Positions 20,814 through 32,922 are shown, counted from the first letter of the stretch. The stretch: DNA of 64,000 nt from Hymenopus coronatus (GCA_030762935.1 CM060897.1:114200176-114264175); one strand, 5' to 3'. Notes: generated by a model not told the origin, from the sequence alone. Translations and numbers: made by a program.

Positions 20814-21551
20814 TCTTATGTGTTCCATTCACATGACTTTCTGTACAGCTCTGCAACAAATTAGTGTTAAAAAGCTTATGCTTCTATTTCTTTCATGCTA
20901 ATCAGAAAAAAAAAGCAGAAATAGTCTTATTACCTGCTTCCTTGTAAGTAGAAGCGAAATAAGGGTGTACCATAGATTAAAGTGATAGTCAAAAGCTGGT
21001 TGCTATGTGACTGAAGTTCCTTTGTTTGTATGGACAGGAGCTGATACATTCCTGTACGAGTAAAGTATAAGTTTTTTAAAGCTGAAACCAAAAACAAGGA
21101 ATATCTCAAAAACGACCAACTCCATGAAAAAATGTACTCATATATAACATAAATTTTAATGTGCTCTACATTGATTTGTGTGAGAAGTTTTTGTCCATCT
21201 CTTACGGTTAACTTATTACACAAATTCCGTAAAATTCATCCAGAATAAAGTAGTCTTCAGAGGCTGTTCCCAGAAAATTCAAGATATACATTTTATTTGT
21301 CGTATCTTTAATTTATGATGTTTTAATCAAAATCGTTAGAGCCATATTTGAGAAATTCAAACATTTCAAAAAAAGTTCCATATAAAGGGTAATTGGGGTT
21401 GGTGGAAGTTTCTTAAAAATCTTCATGTCCCATCCTTGGAAGATGCAATACCTAAATACCAAGTTTGGTTTTTAACGGTATTTTCATTTTTGAGTTATGC
21501 TGTCCAAAGGCCGACACATACACACGTAAAACATTTAAGAGGCAACCGTCA

Positions 21552-23935
21552 GGCGCCCAACGAAATTTCTCCCAGAAAATGGGCAATGCATTTTATGGTA
21601 ATATTCGGGAAAGGTGAAAGGGAAGGAATTTTTATAAAGGAAGTGCAAATTTTGGGAAATCTTGAGATCTCAATACTGGACGAGGAAATATCAGCACGAG
21701 AAATAGCACAGGCGCTGAGGAGTCTGAAGGGAGGCAAAGTTCCAGGGTTGGATGGGCTGCCTCCGGAAGTTTTTAAAGCCGCAGCCAATGTTAATGAGTT
21801 TGGTAGGAGTATGCTCCAGGTATGTAACAGATTGTTTATTGAGGGGAATTACCCTACATGTTGGGAAAGGGCATTATTAATCCCATTTATAAATTGAAGG
21901 GAACTATTGGAAATCCGGATAACTATAGGGGGGTTACTCTTTTGCCAATTATGGAGAAAATTTATTGTAGAGTGTTATATAACCGGATAAAGGACTGGGA
22001 ATCTAAATTTGGCAAACTTTCAAAATTTCAAATGGGTTTCAGAGAAGGACACAGTACCATAGATGCCGCTTTTATATTAGACACTTTAAGGACGAAGCAA
22101 CTGTTAATTAAGTGGGGAAAGTTTCATTACGCTTTTGTGGACTTTAAGAAGGTATTTGACTATCGAAATGCATTATGGTACAAACTAGGCAGAAAGGGGT
22201 TATCAAGTAAAATGGTTAGAGCATTGCAGGTAATGTATCAAAAAGTCGAATTCTGTGTGAAGTACGAAAGAAACAGAGTGTCCGAGACCTGCCGAAGCTA
22301 TAGGGTAGTGAGGCAGGGTCGTATTTTATCTCCCTTGCTCTTTAATCTCTTTGTGGATGATATTACTGATACAATGATAGCAGAGAATATCCAAGCACCA
22401 GTAGTAGCGGATTTGCAGATCCCAACACTTTTATACGCAGACGATTTAGTATTGTGCTCTACGACAGTAAACGGATTGCAACGAGGACTGGACAAACTTA
22501 AGAATTATTGCGATGAATGACTACTTACAGTTAATGTGAATAAGACTAAGGCAATGACTTTCAAAAAGGGTTTAGTTTATAACAGGGTGGAGACTTGGAC
22601 ATATGCAGGACAGATACTGGACAATGTTAAATCTCTTGTGTACTTAGGACTCACATTTACAATGAACGGAAAATGGACAAAACACATTGACATTACGAAA
22701 CACAAGGCAAGGGTGAAAGCGACGGAAGCTTTCCGAATACGCTGCAGAATACCGAATATATCCATAACCTTAATGGAAACTGTATAACATAACTCCATGG
22801 CACGACAGCTCACGGGGAACCTTGGCCTACCGCCCGGCCGCTGCGTCCCCCATCTCGGTCCACTACAGACGTCATGGATGAGGTGCAGTATTGGAGGGTG
22901 AGACGTGGTCAGCGCTTCGAGTCCCCCGGCCGGTTAATGCGGTCCTCATGACCTGGAGCCGCTACTTCTCCATCAATTGGCCCCCCCCAGGGACCTTACG
23001 AGGCTGAGTGCACCCCGGGCCAGGTCTCCCAGCGGGGGAAAAATCCCCACGCCGGTACTGGGGATCGAACCCAGGTCTCCCGCTTGGTAAGCAGCAACGC
23101 TACCACCACGCTAAGGAGACGACTGTGATAGTTAGATCCACGGAGCGATAGTTAGATCCACGATGACATATGGAGGAGAAATATGGGGGGTGGGAACAAA
23201 CAGGGAAACTGGATCAAGTGAGGACCCAATTTTTGAAAGGAATTCTGGGTGTAGGGAGGGGTACGGGAAACTGAGGAATAATGAGGGAATTCGGGGCACA
23301 TAGTGAAACGATAGAATGCAAAATCATTCTCTAATTAGGGCAGTCCGCTACCGTGAACAGTTGCGAATGGAAGGTAATTCGACGTGGGCATCAAAATTAA
23401 AGAAAGGGTTGGAAACCATTGGGATGGGAGACATTTGGATGGCGGGGCAGGAAAACAGGCGAAGTATTTGGAGTAAAATTAAGAACCGCCTCTGTGATAT
23501 TAACAGACAGCAAATAATTGCGCAATGCACATTAGAAGTACAGTCTGGGCTGAAATCGGAGTGGGGTGTGGAGCAATACATCAAAATAGGTACCAAACTC
23601 ATTAGAGGGGGGCTCGCGTGGATTAGACTAGGAGCATGGAGGAGCACGAAAATTTCTGACGAGAATGGTACGAGAATTTGTCCCAGTTGCGAGGAGGAAG
23701 AGTCGTGGACTCACATCTTGGCAAGATGTAGAGGTACGGAGGAATGGCGGGAAAATATTTGCCGCGATTTTTTACCACTGCGAATGTAGGGCTAGAAGCA
23801 TGCTGGACGCTACTGGCAGGCACGGAACACATGGACGGGCTAGGTGAATTTATACTTAAGGCAAGACAGCTGACATCTGAGGAGGCTGCCAATAGAGACG
23901 AGGCCGGGGGAATAATATCAACTAAACAAAAGTGA
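21552..23935 (+). pseudogene. LINE reverse transcriptase pseudogene with C-terminal zinc knuckle
   Basis: Reverse transcriptase motifs in order: LKGGKVPGLDGLPPEVFKA (21,726-21,782), NPIYKLKG then NPDNYRGVTLLP (to about 21,946), FQMGFREGHST, FVDFKKVFDY (about 22,132-22,161), VRQGRILSPLLFNLF (about 22,308-22,353), and the catalytic box LLYADDLVL (about 22,430-22,456). Then come VNVNKTKAMTF and a thumb-like region. The C terminus carries CPSCEEEESWTHILARC, a CCHC-type motif (about 23,680-23,731). Damage: a frameshift near 21,885; a TGA at 22,518 where the flanking frame is unbroken; the SINE insertion; a 20-bp tandem duplication (23,127-23,166) that shifts the frame; and a stop at 23,787. The clade (I, Jockey or R1 group) is not decided. 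Confidence 0.85.
22785..23121 (-). mobile_element. tRNA-derived SINE, type G, in the LINE
   Basis: The minus reading starts CGTCTCCTTAGCGTGGTGGT with B box GGGTTCGATCCCCAGTACC. The body has GGTCATGAGGACCGCATTAA and ACTACAGACGTCATGGATG-type blocks, ending GCCATGGAGTTATGTTAT. There is no poly(A). The TSD ACTGT is at 22,780-22,784 and 23,122-23,126. A near full-length second copy is at 35,043-35,388 (+). At about 335-350 bp it is the largest SINE here. Confidence 0.85.
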
Positions 23936-24490
23936 CTACAATGTTCTACATAGATATATATTATGTCATACTTAGGTCACTGTTGTGCTATGGTTTTATA
24001 TGTGGTGTATATATTATGTGTATATATGTATTTTAAGTGTAATTATCTATTATAAGAGGGTGCATTTATGATGGTGTACTCCGTGCTGTAAATTTAAATT
24101 GCTATATTTGAATATCTTTGTATTTTTATTTTCGGGTTCACTCTTAATTCTTTATTGTTATTTAATATTGCTTTTGACTGTGTATTTCCTTTGTCTTTTT
24201 ATTTTCGTGTTTACTTTTTAGATTCTATGTTATTGTTATTTTAATATTGTTTGTAATGTGTATTATAAAAACACGTACGGTCTGTGGACCCGTGCGACTG
24301 TTGAAATTCTATGTATGATATTGCTATGTCAATAAGTACACTTATTCATTCATTCATTATTCATTCACACGGACATTTTTCTATAAATGCTTTTTCTGGA
24401 TTCAGGGGGTCTCAAAACATGTATTTTCCGTGAAATCTCGGTATCGGATTTTTGGGTGCATTACAATACGTGTACGTGTAGAGAAAGTAA

Positions 24491-25185
24491 AGGGGTATCT
24501 TTAGAAAAAGTCCGCGTGCAAGTGCGTGTGTGGGAGGGGGACAGCGTAGCTGAAAAACGGAAAGTCTGTTAAATACCAAACTTGGTATTTAAGTTTAGCA
24601 TCTTTCAAGGATGCTACACGAAGATTTTCAAATGGAACATTTTCGACAATTTTGAATTTTCAAAAATTGCTCTAACGATTTTGAATAAAATATCATATAT
24701 TTAAGATATATACATGAAAAATAAAATGTACATCTGAATTTTCTGGGAATTGCCTCTGAAGTCATTTTTATTTTAAATGCATTTTTCTAAATTTTTCATA
24801 ACTGGTGACCATAAAAGATACTTCTTTAAAACATATAATATATTTTATATACATTATGTTATATACAATTTATATTATATGCACCTACATTCGTGGAATT
24901 AGTGCTTTTTGACATATTCCTTGTTATTAGTTTAAGTGTTAAAATAGCTATAATTTTCTCATACGGGAATTTAAAAACTCGTAGTCATATAAACAAAGGA
25001 GTTTAAATCACATAGCAACCGCTTTTAAAACTACTCCCTTATTTCCCTGCTACTTACAAGGAAGCAAGTAATAAGATAATTTCTGTTAATTTTTTCTCGA
25101 TGAACATGAAGTAAATAGAAGGATATGATTTTATAAATAGTTTGTTTCAGAGCACATCATATAAATGGAATATATAGGATTCTTT
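24491..25185 (-). repeat. Family H body without its right-end module
   Basis: Starts ATCTTTAGAAAAAGTCCGCG, exactly after the A-run where the module normally joins. It lies behind the right end of the preceding plus copy and contains the perfect 20-bp internal palindrome AAATACCAAACTTGGTATTT (24,571-24,590). The left end is decayed. Confidence 0.8.
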
Positions 25186-25455
25186 ACATCATTATCCTAC
25201 AGTTAGGTACTACCCTTAACCTTTTAACCCATGATGCCAAATGTCGCGCGCGTTTTTGGGATGGGATTCTCACTTCGCGTGTGATTCCGTACTCATTCAT
25301 ACGCGAAAGCCCTCTGTCCCCAAAAATACGCGGATGATTACATTCTCTTTCTATTTTGTGCGCATTTCCGGTCTTCGCCGTCCAGGACACCAGCATGTCT
25401 GAAGTTCGGCATATCTACATCGCTGAGTTTCCTGAACATCCGTAATTAGTCAGTT

Positions 25456-26263
25456 TTTACTTTCTCTAGCCCCGTATGTACAATGTATCTACATAGTAGA
25501 TAAAGAAGGTATCCAAAAATTCGATACTAAGATTTCACCGGAATTACTTCTTTTAGAACCTCCTGAATGTGTTTGTGGACAGCATAACTCAAAAACGAAA
25601 AGATGGTTAAATACCAAACTTTGTATTTAAGTTTGATATCTTCCACGGATGCGACACGAAAACTTTCAAAAAAATCCCCTAATCCCAAACTACCCTTTAC
25701 ATGGGAACATTTTTTAAAATTTTGTTTTTCTTAAAAATTGCTCACAATTTTGATTAAAGCGCCATATATTAAAGTCATGTCCATCACATATAAAATGAAT
25801 ATCTTGAATTTTCTTGGAATAGCTTCAGAAGACCTGTTATTTCTGGATGAATTTTACTTAATTTCGCATAACTAGTAAACCGCAAGAGATAGACAAAGAC
25901 CTAAAACATCAAAATGTAGATTTCGCTAAAACACATAATTTATATCATATACGTTTTTCTTGTAGATTTGATCATTTTAAAGATATTCCCTGTTAATGGT
26001 ATTAGTTTTAAGTTATTTTTCTGAAACGGGAGCTTGCAAAGTGAACCAAACCTTAATTCTTTCACATAGCGACCAGCTTTTAAAAGATTTGGCCTAATGT
26101 ATTTCTTTATTTATGTTTACTCATAAGGAAGCAAGTATAATAAGACCAATTCTGCCAATATTTATCTCCATTATTGAGATATAGATGAAAGAATAAGTTT
26201 TGTAAAAATAGTTTTTATTTAGCACAGCTAATACTCATACGAATGGAATACATCAGATATTTT
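25456..26263 (-). repeat. Family H copy (complete, variant palindrome)
   Basis: Right end CTTTCTCTAGCCCCGTATGT, the variant subfamily also seen at 11,936 and 60,979. The left end ACGAATGGAATACATCAGA is followed by an inverted right-end module. The preceding 270 bp (25,186-25,455) are CpG-containing, non-repeat and unassigned. Confidence 0.8.
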
Positions 26264-26369
26264 TGTTTCGATATAAGGGACCTTACAACGGGTATTTCCA
26301 GGCTAGCTCGGTATCGTGATTTTGGGTCTTACCTATGTAAATACTGTGTCCAAAGTAGAAAAAGTAAAA
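26264..26369 (+). repeat. Family H right-end module, inverted (diverged)
   Basis: GATATAAGGGACCTTACAAC, GCTCGGTATCGTGATTTTGG and AAGTAGAAAAAGTAAAAA align with the module. Half of the palindrome is lost. Composite number four. Confidence 0.65.
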
Positions 26370-26377
26370 ATGGTCTC

Positions 26378-26911
26378 AAACGTTCTCTATAGTGCTATGT
26401 ACATAGTGTATAGAGAAGGCACCCAGACAACACTGGAAATACATGTTTTGGGACCCCCTAAATACAATAAAAGCATTTTTAGAAAAAATTTCCGAGTGTG
26501 TGTGTGTGTGTGTATCTGTCTGATGTTGTTTGTGGCTATGTGAGTGTGTGTGTGCTTCATGTCTCATAACAAAAAGCCCATTAAATACCAAACTTGATAT
26601 AAGTTCAGTATGCCACACGAAGATTTGCAAGAAAATGACCCTTCTCCTAACCAAATGTCTTTACATGGATAAAATTTCGAAAATGTTGTTTTCTCAAAAA
26701 TAGCTCTAACGGTTTGGATTAAAGTCTCTTATATTTGAAATATTAACACTGCAAATGAAATCTACATCTTGAATTTTCTGGGAATGCCTCTAAAGACGTC
26801 TTTATACTGGATGCATTTTTTGAATTTTGAATAACTAGTAAGAGATATACAAAGTAGATCTTACTATACCAAAATGTGGATCTTCAAATATACACTTTAT
26901 GTCATGTATAT
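26378..26911 (-). repeat. Family H copy (right end and body)
   Basis: TTCTCTATAGTGCTATGTAC at the right end; cut in the TTTATGTCATGTATAT region by the next minus copy. Confidence 0.85.
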
Positions 26912-27831
26912 ATTACTTTCTCTACACGTACTATGCCCATAGTGTATAGAGAAGGTATTGCACTCCACCAAAAAATCCATACTGGGATTTCACCGGAAAT
27001 ATATGTTTTACGGTACCTTGTATCCAAAAAAAGTATTTTCAGAAAAAGGTCCATGTGCGTTTGTGTGTCCGTGTGTCCGTGTGTCAGTCAGTCCGTGTGT
27101 CCGTGCGTCCGTGTATCTGTGTGTCTATGAACACGATAACTCAAAAACGAAAAGGTCACTAAAATACCAAACTGGGTATTTAAGTTTAATATTTTCCAGA
27201 GATACGTCATGAAGATTTTGAGAAAAATCCCCCCACCCCAAACTACCCTTTATATGGAAAAATTTTCGAAAATTTTGATTTTCTAAAAAAATAGCTCTAA
27301 CGATTTTGATTAAAACACCGTATATTAAAAATATTTATCTAACAAATAAAATGTTTATTTTGAATGTTCTGGTAATAGCCTCTGAAGACTTCTTTATTCT
27401 GAGTGAATTTTACGGAATTTTGAATAACCGATAAACCGTAAGAAATGGAGAAAAACTTACTGCACAAAAAATGTAGAGCACATTTAAACACACAACTTAT
27501 TACACACAGTTTTGTCGTGGAGGTGATCGTTTTTGAGATATTCCTTGTTTTTGGTTTCAGTTTTGAAAAACTTAATTTTTCTCATACAGGAATTTGTCAA
27601 CTCCTGTCCATACAAACAAGGGAATTTCATTCACATAGCAACCAGCTTTTGTCTATCATTTTAACCTATGGTACTCCCTTATTTCGCTTCTACTTACAAG
27701 AAAGCAAGTAATAACACTATTTCTGTTAAGTTTTTCTCGCTTAGCATGAAGTAAATATAAGCACAAGCTTTTACGATAATTTGTTGTAGTGATGTATAGA
27801 AAGTCACGTGAATGGAACACATGAGATTTTT
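26912..27831 (-). repeat. Family H copy (complete)
   Basis: TTACTTTCTCTACACGTACT to GTGAATGGAACACATGAGA. The GT slot is a string of TGTGTCCG units (27,061-27,125). Confidence 0.9.
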
Positions 27832-28101
27832 GCCCTGGAATCGACATATTCCTTGTTATTGATTTCAATTTTAAAATACTTTTCTCATAATGAGAGTTGT
27901 CAATGCAGGTCATGCAAAGAAACGGATTTCAATCCCATATCAACCACATTTTAAAACATAGTAGTATATTCCCTTAGGTCCATTCTACATATAAGGAACT
28001 AAATAATAAGACCATTTCAGTTAGTGTTTGTCTCGATTAGAATGAAGTGGAATGAAGAAATTAACAATAATCGGTTACAAAGATGTAGAGAAAGTCAATA
28101 C
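27832..28101 (-). repeat. Family H fragment (left third)
   Basis: Begins near CGACATATTCCTTGTTATTG and ends GTAGAGAAAGTCAATACC. Confidence 0.75.
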
Positions 28102-28833
28102 CATATAAAGTATTTTCAGAAAAAAAACTTGTGTGTGTCCGTGTATCTGGAAAACGATATCTGAAAAACCAAAATTCGGTAAAATACCAAACTTGAAATT
28201 TAAGTTTATCTTCCTGGGATGCGACACGATGATTTTTAGGAAAATCCCCCTACCCCAAGCTACCTACATGGAAAAGTATTTTAAAATTTTGAGTTTCTCT
28301 AAAATGGCTCTAACGACTTTGATTAAAGTGCCACATATTAAAGATATTTATACGGTAAATAAAATGTATATCTTGAAGTTTCTGAGAATAGCTTCTGAAG
28401 ACCTCTTTATTCTGAATGAATTTTGCGTAACTGGTAAACTGTATGAAATAAACAAAATCTTACTACACAGAAAATGTAGATCAAGTTAAAACACAATTAA
28501 TGGCACATATATTTTTCGTGGAATTGACGACTTCTGAGATATTTCTTGTTATTTTCTTCAGATTCAAAATTTTTAAACGGAAATCTGTAAACTCCTGGAT
28601 CTGCATAGAAGCGGATTTGAACCACATGGCAACCAGCTTCTAAAGATTTCACTATCGTTTCAACCTGGTGTACTCCCTTATTTTCCTTCCACCTACCAGT
28701 AAGCAAATAATTAAGACAATTTCTGCTAATGTTTATCCCTATTATTATAAAGTAAATAGAAGAAGAAGCTTTTAAACAATATTTGTTACAGTATTGTAGA
28801 GAAGGTCATGTGATTGGAGCACAAGGTCCTTCT
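28102..28833 (-). repeat. Family H body without its right-end module
   Basis: Starts AAAGTATTTTCAGAAAAAAA, again at the module boundary, and ends GTGATTGGAGCACAAGG. Fourth unit of a head-to-tail array (26,378-28,833). Confidence 0.8.
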
Positions 28834-28971
28834 GAAAATTACCAATTCAGTTTTAATAATTAGTAGCTATGTAGTAGAGAAGCTAAACATGGGTTTTAAA
28901 TGATGTCTTAATGATTATTTGGGTGTAGTATCCTTAATACCTTTTAGAGGTTTTACATTGCTTCCTAAACA

Positions 28972-29750
28972 TCTGATGTGTCCATTCACATAACGTTCTC
29001 TAGCTGTTACATATACAAACTGTTCCTACAAAAGTTAATTCTTTTATCTGCATCTGCGATAAACAGTAGTTTTTCTCTTATTATTTCCTCGCTTTTAGGT
29101 AGAAGGGAGCTAAGGGAATACATTACAATAAAGCGATAGTCAATTTTTTAAAAACTCGTCGCTATGTTAAATAATTGAAGTTCGATTTGCTTTGCATGGT
29201 CCCGTTGGAGAAAGGTTAAGTCATAATAAGGAATATTTTGAAAACGTACAACTAAACAAGAAAAACAAAGGTATGTAACATAAACTACGAGTTGTAATGA
29301 TATCTAGCAGTAAGTTTTTGTCTACCTCTTATGGTTTATCAGTTATACAAAGTTCTGAAAAACTCCAACAAAATAAAGAGTTCTCAAGAGAATATTACCG
29401 GAAAATTCAAAATATTACTACATTTTATTTGTGATGTAAATAGTGTTAATATACGGCATTTTAACCAAAATTACTAGAGCCATTTTTGAGTAAAACAAAA
29501 TTTTGAAAAAATCTTCCAAGTAAAGGGTAGTTTATGTTGGGGGTATTTTGCTGAAAAATCTTCATATCGCATCCTTAGATGATACCAAACCTAAATACCA
29601 GAGTTGGTGTTTAAGGGTCAACAGACACACACTCAGGGGACCTCAAAACATATATTTCCGGTGAAATATACACATCTAGTTTTCTGGTTGGAATACCATG
29701 TCTTCTCTATCCACTGTGTACATTGTTCATACTGGCTAGAGAAGGTAATA
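28972..29750 (+). repeat. Family H copy (complete, variant palindrome)
   Basis: Left end TCTGATGTGTCCATTCACAT; right end CTCTATCCACTGTGTACATT with TGGCTAGAGAAGGTAA. The microsatellite slot is shortened. Confidence 0.85.
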
Positions 29751-30615
29751 ATTGATTTAAAAACATTATTAACCGTCGTGCTTAATTAATGTTCACCAAA
29801 GTGTTATTATGAATACTATATAAACTATAATCATGGTTTGGCATCACAGTGACAGTTAACCATGAAGCCCTTTGGTGTCTGCTACTCAGACGAATGTAGT
29901 TGGATCAAACTAATATCAACAGCAAGCGATTTCATGCCTAAATAATTCTAAAATATTTAATTGGGATTCTGTTTAAATTAATTCGTGTGCTGTTTAATCA
30001 ATATTATCATTAAGTACAAATGCTCGGTTTGCGGTGCAAACTTGTTACTTTAAATGAATTCTATTCAGTGATTCGTGTTCTTGTTATTAACTACAAACTA
30101 CCACCACGTACAAACATGGCGTTCAAATTGATTGTTTTGCGCGGGTTAATCACGTCGAAATTATATTCCACTGACATTGTGCGAGTTATTACATCAATTT
30201 ATGACTAATTCATCATTCTTTTACAAGTACCGTGTTAGGAATCAAATAACGATGTGTTATTATTAAATTTTTTAGATAAATGTGTCAGCAATTGATATGG
30301 ATTTATGACAGTGTATAGGAACAAATTAGCAAAGATGAAGGTTGAATCATATTTGAAAATTTATAGGACATGCTGATATTCTGTAATCTTGTACGTTTTC
30401 TAATCTTTACCATACATAACCTTTGCCGATTGATATATAGAAATCAGATGTGAAATACCAAGTCTATCATGTAGTTGACACTAGCGCTAAAAGAGAAAAT
30501 AAAGAGACCGATCCAGTTATGTTACCAAAAAAGGAGAGTAAAATAAGCTTAGACGCAGTAGGCTACGAAGAAGTTAGAAATAAAACGAGTATGAGAGAGG
30601 CAATTATCATGGATA
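29751..30615. other. Non-repeat block, no gene recognised
   Basis: About 860 bp of AT-rich DNA. A 62-codon frame at 30,020-30,208 and a 73-codon frame at 30,450-30,671 resemble nothing I know. The second overlaps the LINE remnant below and may be its upstream part in a shifted frame. Confidence 0.4.
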
Positions 30616-30628
30616 TCGTCTCAAATGG

Positions 30629-30808
30629 AAATGCGGAGGCCACGCTGCAAAGCCAACAGATGGACTTATAGAATTAAGTGCAACCACAGAAGAGAAAGAT
30701 ATGGGCAGACCGAAGACCAGATGGGTGAACTTCTTTCAGCAGAAAGTGGAGCATCTGTGGTTGAGGTCAAAAGAGACAGAAATATGGAAAGAATTCTTAA
30801 AATGTTAA
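30629..30808 (+). pseudogene. LINE ORF2 C-terminal remnant
   Basis: Sixty codons ending at TAA 30,806-30,808. KCGGHAAKPTDG followed by MGRPKTRWVNFF resembles the W-GH-R...GRPKTRW tail found at the C terminus of many LINE reverse transcriptases (RTE, Jockey and CR1 groups). No catalytic domain is visible upstream. It is unrelated to the LINE at 21,527, whose tail is of the CCHC type. Recognition rests on this short tail only. Confidence 0.5.
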
Positions 30809-30883
30809 TGTGAAATATTTATGATGGAGAAAGATAGATACGTTTAATGTAAAAATAATGTTAATGTACTGGTTAATTACACA

Positions 30884-31100
30884 CCATGGCCGAGTGTTTG
30901 CGGCATTCACCTCTCACCGAGGTGGCCCGGGTTCGATCCCAGGCTACCACATGTGGGATTTGTAGTGGAGAAAACCGGACCCTCCGCGTTCTCCGATTTT
31001 CCCCACCATCGCATTCCACCGATGCTGTATCTTCATCCCATGTATCATCAGTGTCATCGTCTATGGAGCCATATGCAGTAAAAGTTTGCGTTAAATACTA
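30884..31100 (+). mobile_element. tRNA-derived SINE, type H
   Basis: CATGGCCGAGTGTTTGCGGC (A box) and GGCCCGGGTTCGATCCCAGG (B box), followed by GGAGAAAACCGGACCCTCC and TTCTCCGATTTTCCCCACC. The body has the same style as the type E SINE at 15,301. Confidence 0.7.
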
Positions 31101-31111
31101 TTATAAATATG

Positions 31112-31738
31112 CCATGTCTTCCATTAACATGACTGTCTCCACATTCTATAACAAATTATTGCAAATAAGCGTATTCTTTCACCTACTTCATGCTAATCCA
31201 GATAAACATTAGCAGAAACGGTCTTATTACTAGTTCCTTATAAATAAGGGAAACATGGGAATACACCAGGTTAAACCGAAAGTCTTATGTTTTAAAATGC
31301 GGTTGCTATGACAGTGAAATCCGTTTCTTTGCGTGGAAAGAAGTTGACAAGTTCCTTATGAGAAAAGTTTAAGTATTTTAAAACTGAAAGAAATAACAAG
31401 GAATATCTCGAAAACGGCCAACTCCAGGGAAAAAAACGTAGATTACGTGAATTATGTGTTTTAAGGAGCTCTACATGTTTTTGCAGTATGGTTTTATGTA
31501 TCTCTTACGCTTTACCAGTTATGCAAAATTACAACAACAACAAAGGAATAAACAGGTATTTATAGACTATCTCCAGAAAATTCAAGATACACATTTGATT
31601 ATGTATTTTTTTAAATATAAGAGATTTTAATCAAAATCGTTAGAGCTATTTTTGAGAAAGTTAAAAATTTCAAATTTTATCCACGTAAGGAAGGGTGGTT
31701 GGGATAGGGGACATTTTCTTGCAAACTTCGTGTCACAC
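31112..31738 (+). repeat. Family H copy (left two thirds)
   Basis: Left hairpin ATGT-CTTCCATTA-ACAT at 31,113. Truncated after CTTCGTGTCACACTG, before the internal palindrome. Confidence 0.85.
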
Positions 31739-32107
31739 TGTCATGCTTAGCTCTTACGGGATGAAAAACAGAATAACAAATAAATAAGAAAACAATTACA
31801 GAGAAAAACCTATGACCTATGAACAGGGAACACAGAGAACCTCGTAGATCTTGTCCCAAAGTGGATCATTAGCGTTTCCTACTGAACGGATGAGGCTATA
31901 AGTCGCAGGGAGGCATGGCGGATAACAAGAGGAGGTCCTATCCCGTTGTAATGGGTGACTGCTCAGAGAGGCTTCCTTCTGCCGGTAACGGGAAAAACTT
32001 GACCCACCGAAGGCGGTTCAGAGAAGGCTGGCATTTAGCAGGACATTAATTCTTATTACAGATGGCTTCATGGGATGGCAACCGAGTTAGATTGGAATAA
32101 AAAAAAA
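31739..32107. other. Non-repeat insert between H copies, no gene recognised
   Basis: About 360 bp, GC-richer than H, without a long reading frame. 31,990-32,040 has GGTAACGGGAAAAACTTGAC and CGGTTCAGAGAAGGCTGGC, possibly a remnant of an unknown element. It ends in an A-run where the next H copy starts. Confidence 0.4.
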
Positions 32108-32921
32108 TCTGATGTGTTCCACTCACATGACTTTCTCTATATTTGTGCAAGAAAGTACTGTTAAATAGCTTATGCTTCTATTTACTTCATGCTAATCGAG
32201 AAAAAATTAGCAGAACTGGTCTTATTATTTGTTTCCTTGTAAGTAGAAGCGAAATAAGGTAGTACCATAGGTTAAAGTGATAGTCAAAAGCTGGTTCCTA
32301 TGTGACTGAAGATGCTTTGTTTGTATGAAAGGAGTTGAAAAATTCCTGTATGAGAAAAGTTTTTAAAGGTGAAATCTAAAACAAGGAATAACTCAAAGAC
32401 GATCAACTCCACGAGAAAAATGTATGTAACATAAATTGTGTGTTTTAAAGTGATCTACATGTTCTTTGTGCTAAGTTTACGGTTTAGCAGTTATGTAAAA
32501 TTCCGTAGTCTTCAGAGGCTGTTCCCAGAAAATTCAATATATACATTTTATTTTCAGGTAAATGTTTTAATATACGATATTTTAATCAAAATCGTTAGAA
32601 TCATTTTTTAAAAAATAAAAATTTTCAAAAAATGTTCCATGTTGGGGTGGGGGGATTTTTCTCAAAATCTTCGTGTCGCATCCCTGGAAGATACTAAACC
32701 TAAATACCTAGTTTGGTATTTTAGCGACTTTTCGGTTTTGAGTTATCGTGTTCACAGTCACACGGACACACGGACACACACACACGCACCTGTTTTTGAA
32801 AATGCTCTATATATAGGGGACCCTAAAACATATATTTCTGATGAAATCTCCGTATCGAATTTTTGAGTGTAGTGCAATACCTTCTCTACACACTATGTAC
32901 ATAGTACGTAAAGAGAAAGTA
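32108..32921 (+). repeat. Family H copy (complete)
   Basis: TCTGATGTGTTCCACTCACAT at the left and GTACGTAAAGAGAAAGTAAAA at the right. A small deletion near 32,640 joins the ATGTTCCATG block to the G-run. Confidence 0.9.
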
Positions 32922-32922
32922 A

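Larger units (their letters stand above)
21527..24365 (+). mobile_element. 5'-truncated non-LTR retrotransposon (LINE) with nested SINE
   Basis: CACACG at 21,521-21,526 and 24,366-24,371 is a candidate TSD, although it lies in CA-rich DNA where chance repeats are likely. The coding part ends near 23,935. The 3' region of about 430 bp ends in ATTC repeats (24,344-24,365). Endonuclease and any first ORF are missing. A minus-strand SINE interrupts the coding region at 22,785-23,121. A second copy of the 3' third lies at 59,021-59,985 (minus). Confidence 0.85.
20814..24490 (+). repeat. Family H copy (complete, split by a LINE)
   Basis: Left hairpin TTATGTGTTCCATTCACAT at 20,816; right end GTGTAGAGAAAGTAAA at 24,490. 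The body is interrupted in the CA-rich slot by a LINE (21,527-24,365) with a short CACACG duplication at both sides. Confidence 0.85.

Noticed and set aside
25205..25245. piggyBac-like TTAACC end
   Set aside because: Only one short TTAA-CCTTTTAACC match and no partner end or transposase nearby.
26378..28833. CRISPR-like regularly spaced repeats
   Set aside because: The repeats are ~250-900-bp tandem transposon-like units in eukaryotic DNA, with no short palindromic repeat and unique spacer pattern.
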